A DNA stretch of 64,000 nt from Listeria rocourtiae FSL F6-920 (GCF_000525975.1 NZ_AODK01000012.1:1-64000), one strand, 5' to 3'. Positions 20,459-31,184 are shown, numbered from the stretch's first letter. Numbers and translations are program-made. The notes: generated by a model not told the origin, from the letters alone.

Positions 20459-21454
20459 TCAAACTTCATTAAAAAAGTGCTGATATTGTTTCTTAGCAAT
20501 CATTAAATCATTTGTTCCGTGTACCAACACACGCCCATTCTGGAAAACCGTAAAATCATATCCTTGAAAATGAAAAGTAAGAACGAAACGGTTGACGTTA
20601 GTGGGAATTTCTTGTTGACCAAGCACTGCCTGTAACTCCTTGAAATCAATGGCTGTACCAATCTGAAATTGCACTGTATCACGTCCACAAAGCAGCATCG
20701 GTTGTTTTGAAAAAGTGGTATCTAGCTTCTTCTTGTGGACGCAAACCGCACAATCTGGATTTCGCGTCACACCAAATTTCTGAAACGTCATCTCCCAATT
20801 ATCCAATTGATAGTAATTAGTATGTCGCTCTCCAAGTAACGACTTCGTTAAAAGTGACACTTGAAGCCCAGCCAACATTGGAATCAGCGCACCATGTACC
20901 CCAACAATATCACAACTCGTTTCATTAAAAAGTGGCATCTTCTCCATTAAACAATGCAAACAAGCCGTCTCACCTGGAATAATCGGCATTACATTGGCAA
21001 ATGTACCTGCGCACGACGCAAAAATCCAAGGTATTTGCTGTTCCAAGCACCACTGGTTCAAAAATTGTCGCGTTGCAAAATTATCTGTACAATCCAAAAC
21101 CGCGTCCAGATTCCCAGCAAACGGTAAAAGTGATTGACCATTCGCATCATCCACCAAGAAATCAATTTGAATATCTTGATTAATTGCACGCAAAGCCTTC
21201 GCTGCGGCCCAAGCCTTTGCCTCCTTTTGCATCGCATCTTGTTCTGTAAACAATGTTTGCCGCTGCAAGTTCGATAATTCCACAAAATCACGATCTGCTA
21301 AAATAAGCCGGCCAAACCCCATACGTGTAGCAATCTCAGCTGCATATGTACCGATAGCGCCGATTCCAACGATAAGAACAGTGCTTGTCCGCAAGATTTC
21401 TTGCCCCTTTTTTCCAATTTGAGCAACCCGCATTTGTCGATCATAACGCTCCAT
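20459..21454 (-). CDS. moeB: MoeB/ThiF-family E1-like adenylyltransferase
   Basis: About 331 aa. Activates the C-terminal glycine of a sulfur-carrier protein (MoaD or ThiS) by adenylylation. RYDRQMRVAQIGKKGQ, nucleotide-binding VGIGAIGTYAAE, DxDxVExSNLQRQ, catalytic region LDCTDNFATRQFLN, and zinc-binding pairs CLHC and CAVC. The C-terminal 80 residues form a rhodanese-sized extension without an obvious active-site Cys. Start ATG at 21454 is preferred to GTG at 21463, which overlaps the RBS AAGG. MoeB and ThiF cannot be told apart by sequence alone; adjacency to moaB favours MoeB. Confidence 0.85.
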   Translation of the reverse strand: MERYDRQMRVAQIGKKGQEILRTSTVLIVGIGAIGTYAAEIATRMGFGRLILADRDFVELSNLQRQTLFTEQDAMQKEAKAWAAAKALRAINQDIQIDFLVDDANGQSLLPFAGNLDAVLDCTDNFATRQFLNQWCLEQQIPWIFASCAGTFANVMPIIPGETACLHCLMEKMPLFNETSCDIVGVHGALIPMLAGLQVSLLTKSLLGERHTNYYQLDNWEMTFQKFGVTRNPDCAVCVHKKKLDTTFSKQPMLLCGRDTVQFQIGTAIDFKELQAVLGQQEIPTNVNRFVLTFHFQGYDFTVFQNGRVLVHGTNDLMIAKKQYQHFFNEV

Positions 21455-21685
21455 GTGAAGCACCTTCTTTCCGCTCTTTCATTTTACCAGAAAAACACTT
21501 TGGAAGCTTTAAAAATGAGCCAAAATTAACAATTCAAGTAAACAAATATTTACTAAAAAGAGTGCTCAGTGCGATAGAAATTCTGGTTGTGTTCATTTTA
21601 ACTAGCATTACAAAACTCGGAATATGTGCTTGATTTACAGTTTTTTATGCAAAGTAAAGCGTTGACCCAAATAATGTATGAAACA

Positions 21686-21727
21686 AAAAGCAATCCAAGC
21701 ATGCGTATGAGCACTCGGATTGCTTTT
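21686..21727. terminator. Bidirectional-type terminator downstream of def
   Basis: AAAAGCAATCC pairs with GGATTGCTTTT across a 20-base loop. It lies six bases past the def stop codon on the minus strand, with T residues following on that strand. Confidence 0.85.
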
Positions 21728-21732
21728 CTTAT

Positions 21733-22284
21733 CTATTCGTAAACAATAACATCAGGTGGCAAATACGATGGATTCTCCTTATTGATATGATCATAAAACA
21801 TAATTCCATTCAAATGATCAATCTCATGCTGAACGACAATTGCGGGATAACCCTTCAAACGTAATTTTAAGGGCTTTCCATCGATATCAAAAGCTTCTAA
21901 TGTCACACGCGCATGGCGCACAACAAAACCAGGAACCTCGCGATCAACAGATAGGCAACCTTCACCGCCACCTAAACAAGCATTTTCTACGGAATGACTA
22001 CGAATTTTCGGGTTGTATAAAATATAACTGTATAAACGATCATTATCGTCATGAACATGAATTGCAATCAAACGTTTAGAAACGGCGATTTGTGGAGCAG
22101 CGATACCAACCCCACCCCGCAGCTCATGCTCCTCAGCGATGTCGGGATCTTGACTATTAATGAGGAACTGCAACATTTCTTGACCAGTTTTCTTATCTTC
22201 ATCCGATAGTGGGAAATTGACAGGCTCTGCGACAGCGCGCAAAACAGGATCTCCTTCACGGACAATATCATCCATTGTAAGCAT
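21733..22284 (-). CDS. def: Peptide deformylase
   Basis: 183 aa. Removes the formyl group from nascent proteins. All three metal/catalytic motifs are present: [14 protein letters not shown], and HEIDHLNG. Length and insertions fit type 2 (Firmicute) deformylase. RBS AGGAGAG before ATG 22284. Directly upstream of the PDH operon but on the opposite strand, as in the L. monocytogenes lmo1051-lmo1052 order. Confidence 0.96.
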   Translation of the reverse strand: MLTMDDIVREGDPVLRAVAEPVNFPLSDEDKKTGQEMLQFLINSQDPDIAEEHELRGGVGIAAPQIAVSKRLIAIHVHDDNDRLYSYILYNPKIRSHSVENACLGGGEGCLSVDREVPGFVVRHARVTLEAFDIDGKPLKLRLKGYPAIVVQHEIDHLNGIMFYDHINKENPSYLPPDVIVYE

Positions 22285-22489
22285 TATTTTCTCTCCTGTT
22301 CTTATAAACTTATCTCCATTTTATCAAAAAAAGCTCTTATTGTGAATGAATTTTACTTTTAGCTAATATTCAAAAGGGTAAATATTAGGAAGGAAATAAC
22401 TTTTATGTTAAAATATAAGCACCTAAAAGACGAACGTTAAAAACGACAAGCAATATATTGTTCGATATGTAGAGCTGTTATACAAATGT

Positions 22490-22515
22490 TATTGTTTGTG
22501 AATTCACAAACAATA
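22490..22515. promoter_or_regulatory. 26-bp perfect palindrome upstream of pdhA
   Basis: TATTGTTTGTGAA meets its exact reverse complement TTCACAAACAATA with no spacer. Outer GAGCT (about 22473) and AGCTC (22518) can extend it as a large hairpin, and T residues follow. It could be a regulator site or a terminator facing either way. The core TTGTGAATTCACAA lacks the four-base spacer of the Rex consensus. Confidence 0.6.
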
Positions 22516-22677
22516 TAAAGCTCTTTTAAATAAAATTCTAAAGATGAAGCCTAAGCCATCTTTGCTTTATTATATAACAGTTTTATCTTAGAAACACAAT
22601 TCCTAATACAGTTTTTGAAAGCGAATATTTGGACGTAAAACCTTGGTATTGCGATAAAACAAAGTAAGCTTAAGCTG

Positions 22678-22706
22678 TTGACGAAAGCGGGCAGATGGTG
22701 TAAATT
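22678..22706 (+). promoter_or_regulatory. Sigma-A-like promoter in the pdhA upstream region
   Basis: TTGACG at 22678-22683, a 17-base spacer, and TAAATT at 22701-22706. It would give a leader of about 365 bases for pdhA that includes the hairpin at 22781-22830, or start a small RNA. Confidence 0.4.
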
Positions 22707-22780
22707 AAAGAGGAAGATTGGTGTATTAATATTAAGGCATTAAAAAAATGTAACAGCAAAGTCTAAATCTAGGCAAGCGA

Positions 22781-22830
22781 GATGAATTTGTGAATAGGAT
22801 GGTGTTTCATATCTTTTTCACAAACTCATC
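22781..22830. repeat. Inverted repeat sharing TTTGTGAA/TTCACAAA with the upstream palindrome
   Basis: GATGAATTTGTGAA pairs with TTCACAAACTCATC (13 of 14 positions) around a 22-base loop. The same octamer pair forms the heart of the palindrome at 22490-22515, which suggests the same protein could recognise both. Confidence 0.5.
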
Positions 22831-23041
22831 CCAAAATCATGTTTTCAGTTGTGAAAGCTGAGAATAAGCAAAAGGATAGATTTCGCTAGGAGTAGTTTTT
22901 CGTTTTGCCGAATAATACATGAATCCAGTTAGGAAAATTGAGAAGCGAACCATACATTGTATTGCTTGCCTGACAAGCGGAACTTTTGCTACATTATACG
23001 TAGTGGAAAGAATAACTAATGTTTGCGCATTCAATTCTTAA

Positions 23042-24192
<1,151 letters not shown>

Positions 24193-24194
24193 TC

Positions 24195-25172
24195 ATGGCG
24201 CAAAAAACAATGATTCAAGCGATTACAGATGCGCTTGCAGTAGAACTAAGAAATGACGAGAACGTTTTAGTTTTCGGTGAAGATGTAGGTAATAACGGTG
24301 GGGTTTTCCGTGCTACTGAAGGTCTTCAAGCAGAATTCGGCGAAGATCGTGTATTCGATACGCCGCTTGCAGAATCAGGTATTGGTGGTTTGGCAATTGG
24401 TCTTGCCCTTGAAGGATTCCGTCCAGTTCCTGAAATTCAGTTCTTTGGTTTCGTTTTTGAAGTAATGGATTCTGTGTCTGGTCAAATGGCACGTATGCGT
24501 TACCGTACTGGTGGTACACGTACTGCTCCAATCACAATTCGCGCGCCATTCGGTGGTGGGGTTCATACTCCTGAGCTTCACGCGGATAACTTAGAAGGCC
24601 TAATGGCACAATCACCAGGTCTAAAAGTAGTTATTCCATCAACTCCATACGATGCAAAAGGTCTTTTAATTTCTGCTATCCGCGATAACGATCCAGTTAT
24701 TTTCTTGGAGCATATGAAATTATACCGCTCATTCCGTCAAGAAGTTCCAGAAGGTGAGTACACGATTGAAATTGGTAAAGCAGCTGTTCGCCGTGAAGGA
24801 ACGGACGTTTCTGTTATCACATACGGTGCAATGGTTCAAGAATCTGTGAAAGCAGCAGAAGAACTAGAAAAAGAAGGCGTATCTGTTGAAGTTATTGACC
24901 TTCGTACAATCAGCCCGTTGGATATCGACACAATCATTGCTTCCGTTAAGAAAACAAATCGCGTAGTAGTTGTTCAAGAAGCACAAAAACAAGCAGGAAT
25001 CGCTGCCAATGTTATTGCTGAAATCAATGACCGTGCCATTCTTTCATTAGAAGCACCAGTTATGCGTGTAACAGCACCAGACAGCATTTTCCCATTTGCA
25101 CAAGCAGAAACAGTTTGGTTACCAAACCATAACGATATTGTTGAACGTGTGAAAGAAGTGCTTGCTTTCTAA
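24195..25172 (+). CDS. pdhB: Pyruvate dehydrogenase E1 beta subunit
   Basis: 325 aa transketolase-like subunit. [20 protein letters not shown] carries the TPP-binding glutamate region; [31 protein letters not shown] and the C-terminal [14 protein letters not shown] are family hallmarks. Forms the E1 heterotetramer with PdhA. RBS AAGGAG lies in the pdhA end. Unlike the tight junction with pdhA, 252 bases with several hairpins separate it from pdhC. Confidence 0.96.
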   Translation: MAQKTMIQAITDALAVELRNDENVLVFGEDVGNNGGVFRATEGLQAEFGEDRVFDTPLAESGIGGLAIGLALEGFRPVPEIQFFGFVFEVMDSVSGQMARMRYRTGGTRTAPITIRAPFGGGVHTPELHADNLEGLMAQSPGLKVVIPSTPYDAKGLLISAIRDNDPVIFLEHMKLYRSFRQEVPEGEYTIEIGKAAVRREGTDVSVITYGAMVQESVKAAEELEKEGVSVEVIDLRTISPLDIDTIIASVKKTNRVVVVQEAQKQAGIAANVIAEINDRAILSLEAPVMRVTAPDSIFPFAQAETVWLPNHNDIVERVKEVLAF

Positions 25173-25196
25173 ATAGAAAAGCGCAAACAGCCCGTT

Positions 25197-25247
25197 AGCT
25201 CCGAAAAAAACTGGAGCGGCGGTCATGAAAACCCGCACTTGGTTTTT
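25197..25247 (+). other. Hairpins in the pdhB-pdhC gap
   Basis: GCTCC and GGAGC close a loop at about 25199-25216, and AAAACC pairs with GGTTTT at about 25229-25246. Neither has a proper T run. They may act as processing or attenuation points that change the E1:E2 ratio. Confidence 0.35.
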
Positions 25248-25325
25248 ATGGCCGGCGTGAAGTTTTGGAGGAGCTGGCTGTTGGAGCTTGATTCGAAGAT
25301 ACTAAACATGATGAGCGCAGTACAT

Positions 25326-25402
25326 GGATTACATGCTCACTTCGTTCTCATGCACATTGAGGCTCTAAGGAAATACAGTACATTTTCTAAGAGCCTCAAC
25401 AA
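25326..25402 (+). repeat. Interspersed hairpin element, copy A (upstream of pdhC)
   Basis: Conserved block GGATTACATGCTC then TTCTCATGCACATTGAGGC, followed by arms TTGAGGCTCT (25357-25366) and AGAGCCTCAA (25390-25399) around a 23-base loop. The same unit occurs at 39345-39421 (reverse) and 40994-41070. Here it ends seven bases before the pdhC RBS CAGGAGG, so it lies in the 5-prime leader of pdhC. Confidence 0.8.
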
Positions 25403-25424
25403 AACAGGAGGCTTTAAAAAAAAA

Positions 25425-27059
25425 ATGGCATATTCATTTAAATTACCGGATATTGGTGAAGGTATACATGAAGGAGAAATCGTGAAATGGTTCGTAAAAC
25501 CAGGCGATAAAATTGAAGAAGACGCGTCTCTTTTCGAAGTACAAAATGACAAATCTGTTGAAGAAATTACATCTCCCGTAACTGGAACTGTAAAAGAAAT
25601 TCTAGTTGGTGAAGGCGTAGTAGCCACAGTTGGACAAGTGCTAATCACATTTGACGGTGTTGAAGGTCACGAGAACGATGCAGAAGAAGCTCCAACAGCA
25701 TCAGCTACGACATCTGTAGCTGCTCCGGCACCAGCAGGTGGAAAAGGTATTTTTGAATTCAAATTACCAGACATTGGTGAAGGAATTCATGAAGGAGAAA
25801 TCGTGAAATGGTTCGTGAAACCAGGCGATCAAATCGAGGAAGACGCGACTATTTTTGAAGTACAAAATGACAAATCTGTTGAAGAAATTACATCTCCTGT
25901 TGCAGGAACTGTTAAAGATATTTTAGTTGGCGAAGGTGTAGTAGCAACAGTTGGACAAGTTCTAATCACGTTTGAAGGTGACTTTGAAGGCGAAGCAACA
26001 ACAGATCATTCATCTACTCCAGAAGCGCCAGCCGATACTGCGAAATTGGAAAACAATAACGCAGCAAAAGCACCAGTATCAGGTGGAAACGGTACGCCAT
26101 CATCACAAAAAGATCCAAATGGTCTTGTTATCGCTATGCCATCTGTTCGTAAATATGCACGTGAAAAAGGTGTAGATCTTCGTCAAGTTGCAGGTTCAGG
26201 CAAAAACAACCGCGTTCTTAGCGCAGATGTTGATGCATTCCTAAATGGTGACACTGCAGCAGTAGCGACAAATGAAGCGGCGCCAGTAGCGGCAACACAA
26301 GAAACTACGACAGCAAAACCAGCAGCGAAAGTAGCACCAGTTGTCAGCGGTGGAACGTATCCAGAATCACGCGAAAAATTAACACCAACACGTAAAGCTA
26401 TTGCAAAAGCGATGGTTAACTCAAAACATACTGCGCCACATGTAACGTTAATGGACGAAATCGAAGTATCTGCTTTGATGGTTCATCGTAAACGTTTCAA
26501 AGATGTAGCAGCTGAAAAAGGTATCAAGCTTACATTCCTACCTTATATGGTAAAAGCGCTAGTAAACACGTTGCGTGAGTTCCCAGTCTTAAATACAACA
26601 CTCGATGATGCTACGGACGAACTAGTATATAAACACTATTTCAATATCGGTATTGCAGCTGACACAGATCACGGTCTTTACGTACCAGTCATCAAAGACG
26701 CTGACAAAAAATCGATTTTTGCAATCTCTAACGAAATTAACGAATTGGCTACAAAAGCACGCGACGGTAAATTAACAGGAGAAGAAATGCGTCACGGTTC
26801 TTCTACTATCTCTAATATTGGATCTGCTGGCGGACAATGGTTCACACCAGTTATCAACTACCCTGAGGTTGCGATTTTAGGTGTAGGTCGTATCGCTGAA
26901 AAAGCAATCGTTAAAGATGGTGAAATCGTAGCAGCACCAGTACTTGCTCTATCGCTAAGCTTCGACCACCGCGTAATCGACGGCGCAACAGCTCAAAAGG
27001 CTATGAACAATATCAAGCGGTTATTAAATGACCCAGAACTTTTACTAATGGAGGCGTAA
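25425..27059 (+). CDS. pdhC: Pyruvate dehydrogenase E2, dihydrolipoamide acetyltransferase
   Basis: 544 aa. Two almost identical lipoyl domains (about 1-78 and 108-187) with lipoylated Lys43 and Lys150 in QNDKSVEE; a peripheral subunit-binding domain about 220-260 ([16 protein letters not shown]); Ala/Pro/Thr-rich linkers; and a C-terminal catalytic domain ending with DHRVIDG (His515). Transfers acetyl groups to CoA. ATG 25425 is chosen because CAGGAGG precedes it; the frame stays open upstream to 25239 through the repeat element, but that stretch has no RBS and is not homologous to E2. Confidence 0.96.
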   Translation: MAYSFKLPDIGEGIHEGEIVKWFVKPGDKIEEDASLFEVQNDKSVEEITSPVTGTVKEILVGEGVVATVGQVLITFDGVEGHENDAEEAPTASATTSVAAPAPAGGKGIFEFKLPDIGEGIHEGEIVKWFVKPGDQIEEDATIFEVQNDKSVEEITSPVAGTVKDILVGEGVVATVGQVLITFEGDFEGEATTDHSSTPEAPADTAKLENNNAAKAPVSGGNGTPSSQKDPNGLVIAMPSVRKYAREKGVDLRQVAGSGKNNRVLSADVDAFLNGDTAAVATNEAAPVAATQETTTAKPAAKVAPVVSGGTYPESREKLTPTRKAIAKAMVNSKHTAPHVTLMDEIEVSALMVHRKRFKDVAAEKGIKLTFLPYMVKALVNTLREFPVLNTTLDDATDELVYKHYFNIGIAADTDHGLYVPVIKDADKKSIFAISNEINELATKARDGKLTGEEMRHGSSTISNIGSAGGQWFTPVINYPEVAILGVGRIAEKAIVKDGEIVAAPVLALSLSFDHRVIDGATAQKAMNNIKRLLNDPELLLMEA

Positions 27060-27062
27060 AAA

Positions 27063-28466
27063 ATGGTAGTAGGCGATTTTCCAGAAGAAAGAGACACCAT
27101 CGTCATTGGTGCAGGACCCGGCGGATATGTTGCGGCAATTCGCGCAGCACAATTAGGACAAAAAGTAACGATTATCGAGAAAGAACATTACGGTGGCGTT
27201 TGTTTAAACGTTGGTTGTATCCCTTCCAAAGCATTGATCACAGTTGGTCACCGTTTTGCTGAAGCGAAACATTCCGATAATATGGGTATCACAGCAGATA
27301 ACGTAAACCTCGATTTCACAAAAGCGCAAGAATGGAAAGGTTCTGTCGTTAGCAAATTAACAACAGGTGTGAAAGGTTTGCTTAAAAAGAACAAAGTGGA
27401 AATGTTAGAAGGAGAGGCGTTCTTCGTTGATGAGCATTCCCTGCGTGTTATCCACTCTGAATCAGCACAAACCTACACATTCAACAATGTCATTATCGCT
27501 ACTGGTTCTCGTCCAATTGAGATTCCAGGTTTTAAATTCGGCAAACGCGTTCTTAGCTCAACAGGTGCGCTAGCTCTTACAGAAGTTCCGAAAAAACTTG
27601 TTGTAATCGGCGGTGGTTATATCGGGACAGAACTTGGTGGCGCATTTGCCAATCTTGGTACAGAGCTAACAATCCTTGAAGGCGGACCAGAAATTTTGCC
27701 AACGTACGAAAAAGATATGATTTCTCTTGTAAAACGTAACCTTAAAGGTAAAGGCGTAGAAATCGTAACAAAAGCACTTGCAAAATCTGCCGAAGAAACA
27801 GAAAACGGCGTAAAAGTAACGTACGAAGCTGGCGGTGAAACAAAAACTATTGAAGCTGACTATGTACTAGTAACAGTAGGCCGTCGTCCAAATACAGATG
27901 ATATTGGTTTAGAACAATTAGGCGTTAAATTAAGTGAACGTGGCTTGATTGAAGTAGATAAACAAGGTCGCACAAATATTTCTAACGTTTTCGCTATTGG
28001 TGATATTGTTCCTGGCGTTCCACTTGCCCATAAAGCAAGCTATGAAGCAAAAATCGCTGCTGAGGCAATTGCAGGAGAGGCTACTGAAAATGATTATACA
28101 GCATTACCAGCAGTCGTTTTCAGTGATCCAGAACTAGCAACAGTTGGTTTAACAGAAAAAGAAGCAAAAGAAAAAGGATTTGACGTAAAAGCTGCTAAAT
28201 TCCCATTTGGCGGTAATGGCCGTGCCTTATCTCTTGACGCTCCAGAAGGTTTTGTACGTCTTGTAACACGTAAAGAAGACGGTCTTATCCTTGGCGCGCA
28301 AGTTGCAGGAATGAACGCATCCGATATTATTTCTGAAATCGGACTTGCAATCGAAACAGGCGTAACAGCAGAAGACATCGGGCTTACAATCCATGCTCAT
28401 CCATCTTTAGGTGAGTTGACAATGGAAGCAGCAGAACTAGCATTGGGACGCCCAATCCATATGTAA
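27063..28466 (+). CDS. pdhD: Dihydrolipoamide dehydrogenase (PDH E3)
   Basis: 467 aa flavoprotein. FAD motif [17 protein letters not shown], redox disulfide [13 protein letters not shown] (Cys47, Cys52), NAD motif [16 protein letters not shown] motif [16 protein letters not shown], and C-terminal HAHPSLGE with the catalytic His-Glu pair. Reoxidises the lipoyl groups of E2. RBS GGAGG within the end of pdhC; last gene of the operon. Confidence 0.97.
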   Translation: MVVGDFPEERDTIVIGAGPGGYVAAIRAAQLGQKVTIIEKEHYGGVCLNVGCIPSKALITVGHRFAEAKHSDNMGITADNVNLDFTKAQEWKGSVVSKLTTGVKGLLKKNKVEMLEGEAFFVDEHSLRVIHSESAQTYTFNNVIIATGSRPIEIPGFKFGKRVLSSTGALALTEVPKKLVVIGGGYIGTELGGAFANLGTELTILEGGPEILPTYEKDMISLVKRNLKGKGVEIVTKALAKSAEETENGVKVTYEAGGETKTIEADYVLVTVGRRPNTDDIGLEQLGVKLSERGLIEVDKQGRTNISNVFAIGDIVPGVPLAHKASYEAKIAAEAIAGEATENDYTALPAVVFSDPELATVGLTEKEAKEKGFDVKAAKFPFGGNGRALSLDAPEGFVRLVTRKEDGLILGAQVAGMNASDIISEIGLAIETGVTAEDIGLTIHAHPSLGELTMEAAELALGRPIHM

Positions 28467-28475
28467 TAAAAAAAG

Positions 28476-28506
28476 GACGCTATCTGGGAACATTCCGGAT
28501 AGCGTC
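28476..28506 (+). terminator. Terminator of the pdh operon
   Basis: GACGCTATC and GATAGCGTC with an internal GGAA-CA-TTCC stack, ten bases after the pdhD stop. T run is short (TT then ACC) on the plus strand; an A run on the left makes it a good terminator for minus-strand transcription too. Confidence 0.75.
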
Positions 28507-28588
28507 TTACCTATGGGATTTAATCATTGTGAAATTGGAAACAAAGTAGTATGATAACTATATAAATTAAAAGAATCCAGGTGTAAAA

Positions 28589-28909
28589 ATGAAAAAGCAG
28601 ATAGAAAAAATTATTTTCGGTATCGTTTATGGTTTCTCCGCGATTTTCTTTCTAGGTTTTGTCGTTAATATCGTTCATGGCTTTATTATTCACATGCATG
28701 AAACCGATAGCTGGAAAGCAGTCCTTCGTATTTTAGCAAGTCCTGTTACTGATCCTGCTATGTTTACTATTCATGTGACAAATCCAGTTTGGTCAATGCT
28801 GTTAGTAATTATTATCAGCTATTTGATGCCAGCATTTTTCTGTGTAGCGACTTATTTCTTGAAACAAGACTATTTGGAGACGCACGAAAACAGTCGATTT
28901 CTTCGCTAA
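28589..28909 (+). CDS. Small membrane protein with HMHxT motif (paralogue 1)
   Basis: 106 aa. Two membrane segments (about 10-32 and 70-92) flank a short loop with HGFIIHMHETDSWKAVLRIL. I do not recognise the family. The next gene is a diverged paralogue with the same layout and a HMHDT motif. The two probably arose by local duplication. The histidines suggest metal or proton contact but nothing proves it. RBS AGGTG before ATG 28589. Confidence 0.6.
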   Translation: MKKQIEKIIFGIVYGFSAIFFLGFVVNIVHGFIIHMHETDSWKAVLRILASPVTDPAMFTIHVTNPVWSMLLVIIISYLMPAFFCVATYFLKQDYLETHENSRFLR

Positions 28910-28979
28910 AAATTGTCTTTGTGTGATTTTACATAATAGAAAAGGTAAGCACACAAAATGTAAGGGGAGCTGGTGAAAA

Positions 28980-29294
28980 ATGGGGATATGGAAACGAGGT
29001 CTATTTTGGTTGGCTTATATCATATCAGGAATTTGTTTTGTACTAACGATTGTTGTTTTTATCATCGGTTTTTTCCATCATATGCATGATACTGGTGGGA
29101 TAAAATCTGTGATACAAATTTTAGAAACACCAATTACTGGATTTATTAAGTTGACGAATGGAACTATCCAAAAATCTGTTATAGAAATCATCTTGTTATG
29201 TATTGTGAGTTATGTTTTACCAACGTTTTTTTGCATTGCAACACATTATATTCGAAAAAATAAACGTCTTGCCTTAGAAAGCAAAGATGAATAG
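28980..29294 (+). CDS. Small membrane protein with HMHxT motif (paralogue 2)
   Basis: 104 aa, ATG 28980 after GGGGAGCTGG. Layout matches the preceding gene: helix, HHMHDTGGIKSVIQILETPI, second helix ending SYVLPTFFCIATHYI (SYLMPAFFCVATYFL in the paralogue). Unknown function; position between pdhD and the LDH-like gene matches lmo1056 as I recall it. Confidence 0.6.
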   Translation: MGIWKRGLFWLAYIISGICFVLTIVVFIIGFFHHMHDTGGIKSVIQILETPITGFIKLTNGTIQKSVIEIILLCIVSYVLPTFFCIATHYIRKNKRLALESKDE

Positions 29295-29416
29295 TTTTGG
29301 TGCTGATTCTGCGGGAGTAGAGTTGGCGTTTTTTTTTTATAATCACATTATTTTTAAGCTTGCGGCTTTCATGATAAAATGAAGTAGAACATCAGAAAAG
29401 GGAGCGTGAGGCGGGT

Positions 29417-30367
29417 TTGACAGTAGAACAGAAGAGGATTGCGGTTATCGGAAATAATAAGATAAGCACAAGTTATGCTTTTGCGATGATGAATCGACAG
29501 CTGAATGTGGAGGTTTGTCTGATTGCAGATAAGAAGGTGCAATCCTTGAAAGATATGGCATACGGTGCTTATTTCAGGCCTAAAATGGGACTTACTTCGG
29601 GTGGTTTTGCAGAATGTCGGAATGCTACCATGATTATCTTTGCACATGATCCTTTTCTGGACGCTGAAAATACGCAACAAGCTTCATCGATTGTTCGGAG
29701 ATTCGTCAATCGATGGATGGAGACCGGATTTCAAGGCATTTGTCTAGTTGCAACACCGCAGAGTGAAGTGGTGGCGCATTGGATTATGAAATTTTCAGGT
29801 CTTGCTTCGGAAAAAATCATTGCGCTAGGAACGATGCTTGATACAGCTTTTCTGCAATCGGAATTGGGTCGCTATTTTCAAGTTAACGCAAAAAATGTCC
29901 ATGCTTATATGATTGGAAGTACGCTGAAAAATGGTGTTCCAGCTTGGAGTAGAGCTTTTATTGGAGGTCGACCAATTTTGAGCTATATTATGGACGATCC
30001 GGATCACTATTCCTTTGAGAAGCTAGAACCTATCGTAAAACAAATGCAAGAGTTGCCTAATGAGCCCTTAGGTGAGGGCCGGTTGTTTGATTGTAGCATT
30101 GCGCTTGCTTTAGTAGAACTGACAAGAATTATTTTAGAGGATGAAGGCATGATTTTGACGGTAGGCGTTCACGTGCAAGATAAGTTCGGGATGACATCAG
30201 GCTTTATTAGTGTTCCAGCTGTCATTGCCGCATCTGGTGTGAAGAGGATTGTTCCTTTAACACTTTCAGATTCTGAGCAAAAACAACTAGCAGTAGCTGT
30301 AAAATCAATACAAAATGCTGTACAAGCAGGTTTGCCGAATGAAAGGGGGACGAAACATGGAATATAG
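29417..30367 (+). CDS. Lactate/malate dehydrogenase-like protein lacking catalytic residues
   Basis: 316 aa with the overall LDH/MDH fold order, but degenerate. The nucleotide-binding motif reads IGNNKISTSYA where GxGxxG is expected. The substrate-binding Arg in the LDTARFR-type segment is Phe145 (LDTAFLQ). The catalytic His motif GEHGD is replaced by GSTLKNG (167-173), although the flanking VPAWSRA is kept. It is therefore unlikely to be an active dehydrogenase. TTG start at 29417 after GAGGCGGG. It overlaps the UPF0223 gene by 11 bases, so they are coupled. The corresponding L. monocytogenes gene is usually annotated as LDH-like. Confidence 0.8.
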   Translation: MTVEQKRIAVIGNNKISTSYAFAMMNRQLNVEVCLIADKKVQSLKDMAYGAYFRPKMGLTSGGFAECRNATMIIFAHDPFLDAENTQQASSIVRRFVNRWMETGFQGICLVATPQSEVVAHWIMKFSGLASEKIIALGTMLDTAFLQSELGRYFQVNAKNVHAYMIGSTLKNGVPAWSRAFIGGRPILSYIMDDPDHYSFEKLEPIVKQMQELPNEPLGEGRLFDCSIALALVELTRIILEDEGMILTVGVHVQDKFGMTSGFISVPAVIAASGVKRIVPLTLSDSEQKQLAVAVKSIQNAVQAGLPNERGTKHGI

Positions 30368-30630
30368 CTATCCGATCAATTTAGATTGGTCCAAAGAAGA
30401 AATGGCGACGGTTATTAACTTTTATCAAGCCGTTGAGAAAGCCTATGAAGTAGGTATCGATGCGTCAGAAATAAAAGCAAAATATAGTGATTTTAAGCAA
30501 GTCGTACGCTCCATCGGTGAAGAAAAAAAGCCTAGGGAAAGAGTTTGAGAAGGTAAGCGGTTATTCACCTTATCGTGTCATGCAACTCGTGAAGAATGCG
30601 ACGACAAGTAAAATCAAAATGCAACCATAA
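30357..30630 (+). CDS. UPF0223 family protein, frameshifted
   Basis: About 90 aa cytoplasmic protein. Starts MEYSYPINLDWSKEEMATVI, the typical UPF0223 N-terminus. The frame stops at 30548; removing one A from the A7 run at 30533-30539 continues it as KSLGKEFEKVSGYSPYRV and ends KIKMQP at 30630. Function of the family is unknown. RBS GAAAGGGGGACG within the end of the previous gene. Confidence 0.85.
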
Positions 30631-30644
30631 GGAGGAAATTTTAG

Positions 30645-31178
30645 ATGGATATTAGTGAAATTATTGCAGGTAATGTAGGAACAGAGGCAGGAATTCATAT
30701 TGGGAAGAGCGATGCGCCGGTGAAAGTGATTTCATTTGTGAATGTGCGTTGTCCGTTTTGCCGTGAGTGGCATGAAAAATCACGTGATGTAATCAGTCGT
30801 TATTTGGATTCAGGGCGGATTGAGCTTATTGTTAAGCCATTTGATAAGGAGAAAGAGTCATTGCAACGCGGCAATATTATACATCATTATTTAGATTATG
30901 CGGCACCAGAACAAACGCTTGAAGTTTTGGATGAAGTGTATGCAAGACAGGATCTTTGGGGCTCTTTGACACACGAGGAAGTTGCCAATTTTGCAGAAGA
31001 TGAGCTTGGACTTTCGGAGCAAGATAATAAGGAACAAGCTGCGAAAATTATTGCAGAAGCAAATGCTGCGAATATCCGTCTTGTACCAACTGTGATTATC
31101 GGAGAACATATTTTTGATGAGCATATTTCGCCAGAAGAATTGGAAAAGCTGATTTTAGAAGAAGTAGGGAAAGAATAA
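30645..31178 (+). CDS. DsbA-family thioredoxin-like protein
   Basis: 177 aa. Thioredoxin fold with active-site motif CPFC (FVNVRCPFCREWHEKS), helical insert, and a cis-proline region LVPTVIIG. No signal peptide, so it is cytoplasmic or surface-associated by other means, unlike classical DsbA. Likely thiol-disulfide exchange; the substrate is unknown. RBS AAGGAGG before ATG 30645. Confidence 0.82.
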   Translation: MDISEIIAGNVGTEAGIHIGKSDAPVKVISFVNVRCPFCREWHEKSRDVISRYLDSGRIELIVKPFDKEKESLQRGNIIHHYLDYAAPEQTLEVLDEVYARQDLWGSLTHEEVANFAEDELGLSEQDNKEQAAKIIAEANAANIRLVPTVIIGEHIFDEHISPEELEKLILEEVGKE

Positions 31179-31184
31179 AAATAA

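Noticed and set aside
22490..22515. Rex (redox) operator upstream of pdhA
   Set aside because: The Rex consensus needs TTGTGAA and TTCACAA separated by four bases; here they touch directly.
22837..23034. 65-codon ORF on the minus strand before pdhA
   Set aside because: No RBS, no recognisable motif, and it lies in the expected pdhA promoter zone.
25239..25424. N-terminal extension of PdhC through the repeat element
   Set aside because: The open frame is in phase, but it has no RBS, consists of repeat DNA, and ATG 25425 with CAGGAGG gives the normal 544-aa protein.
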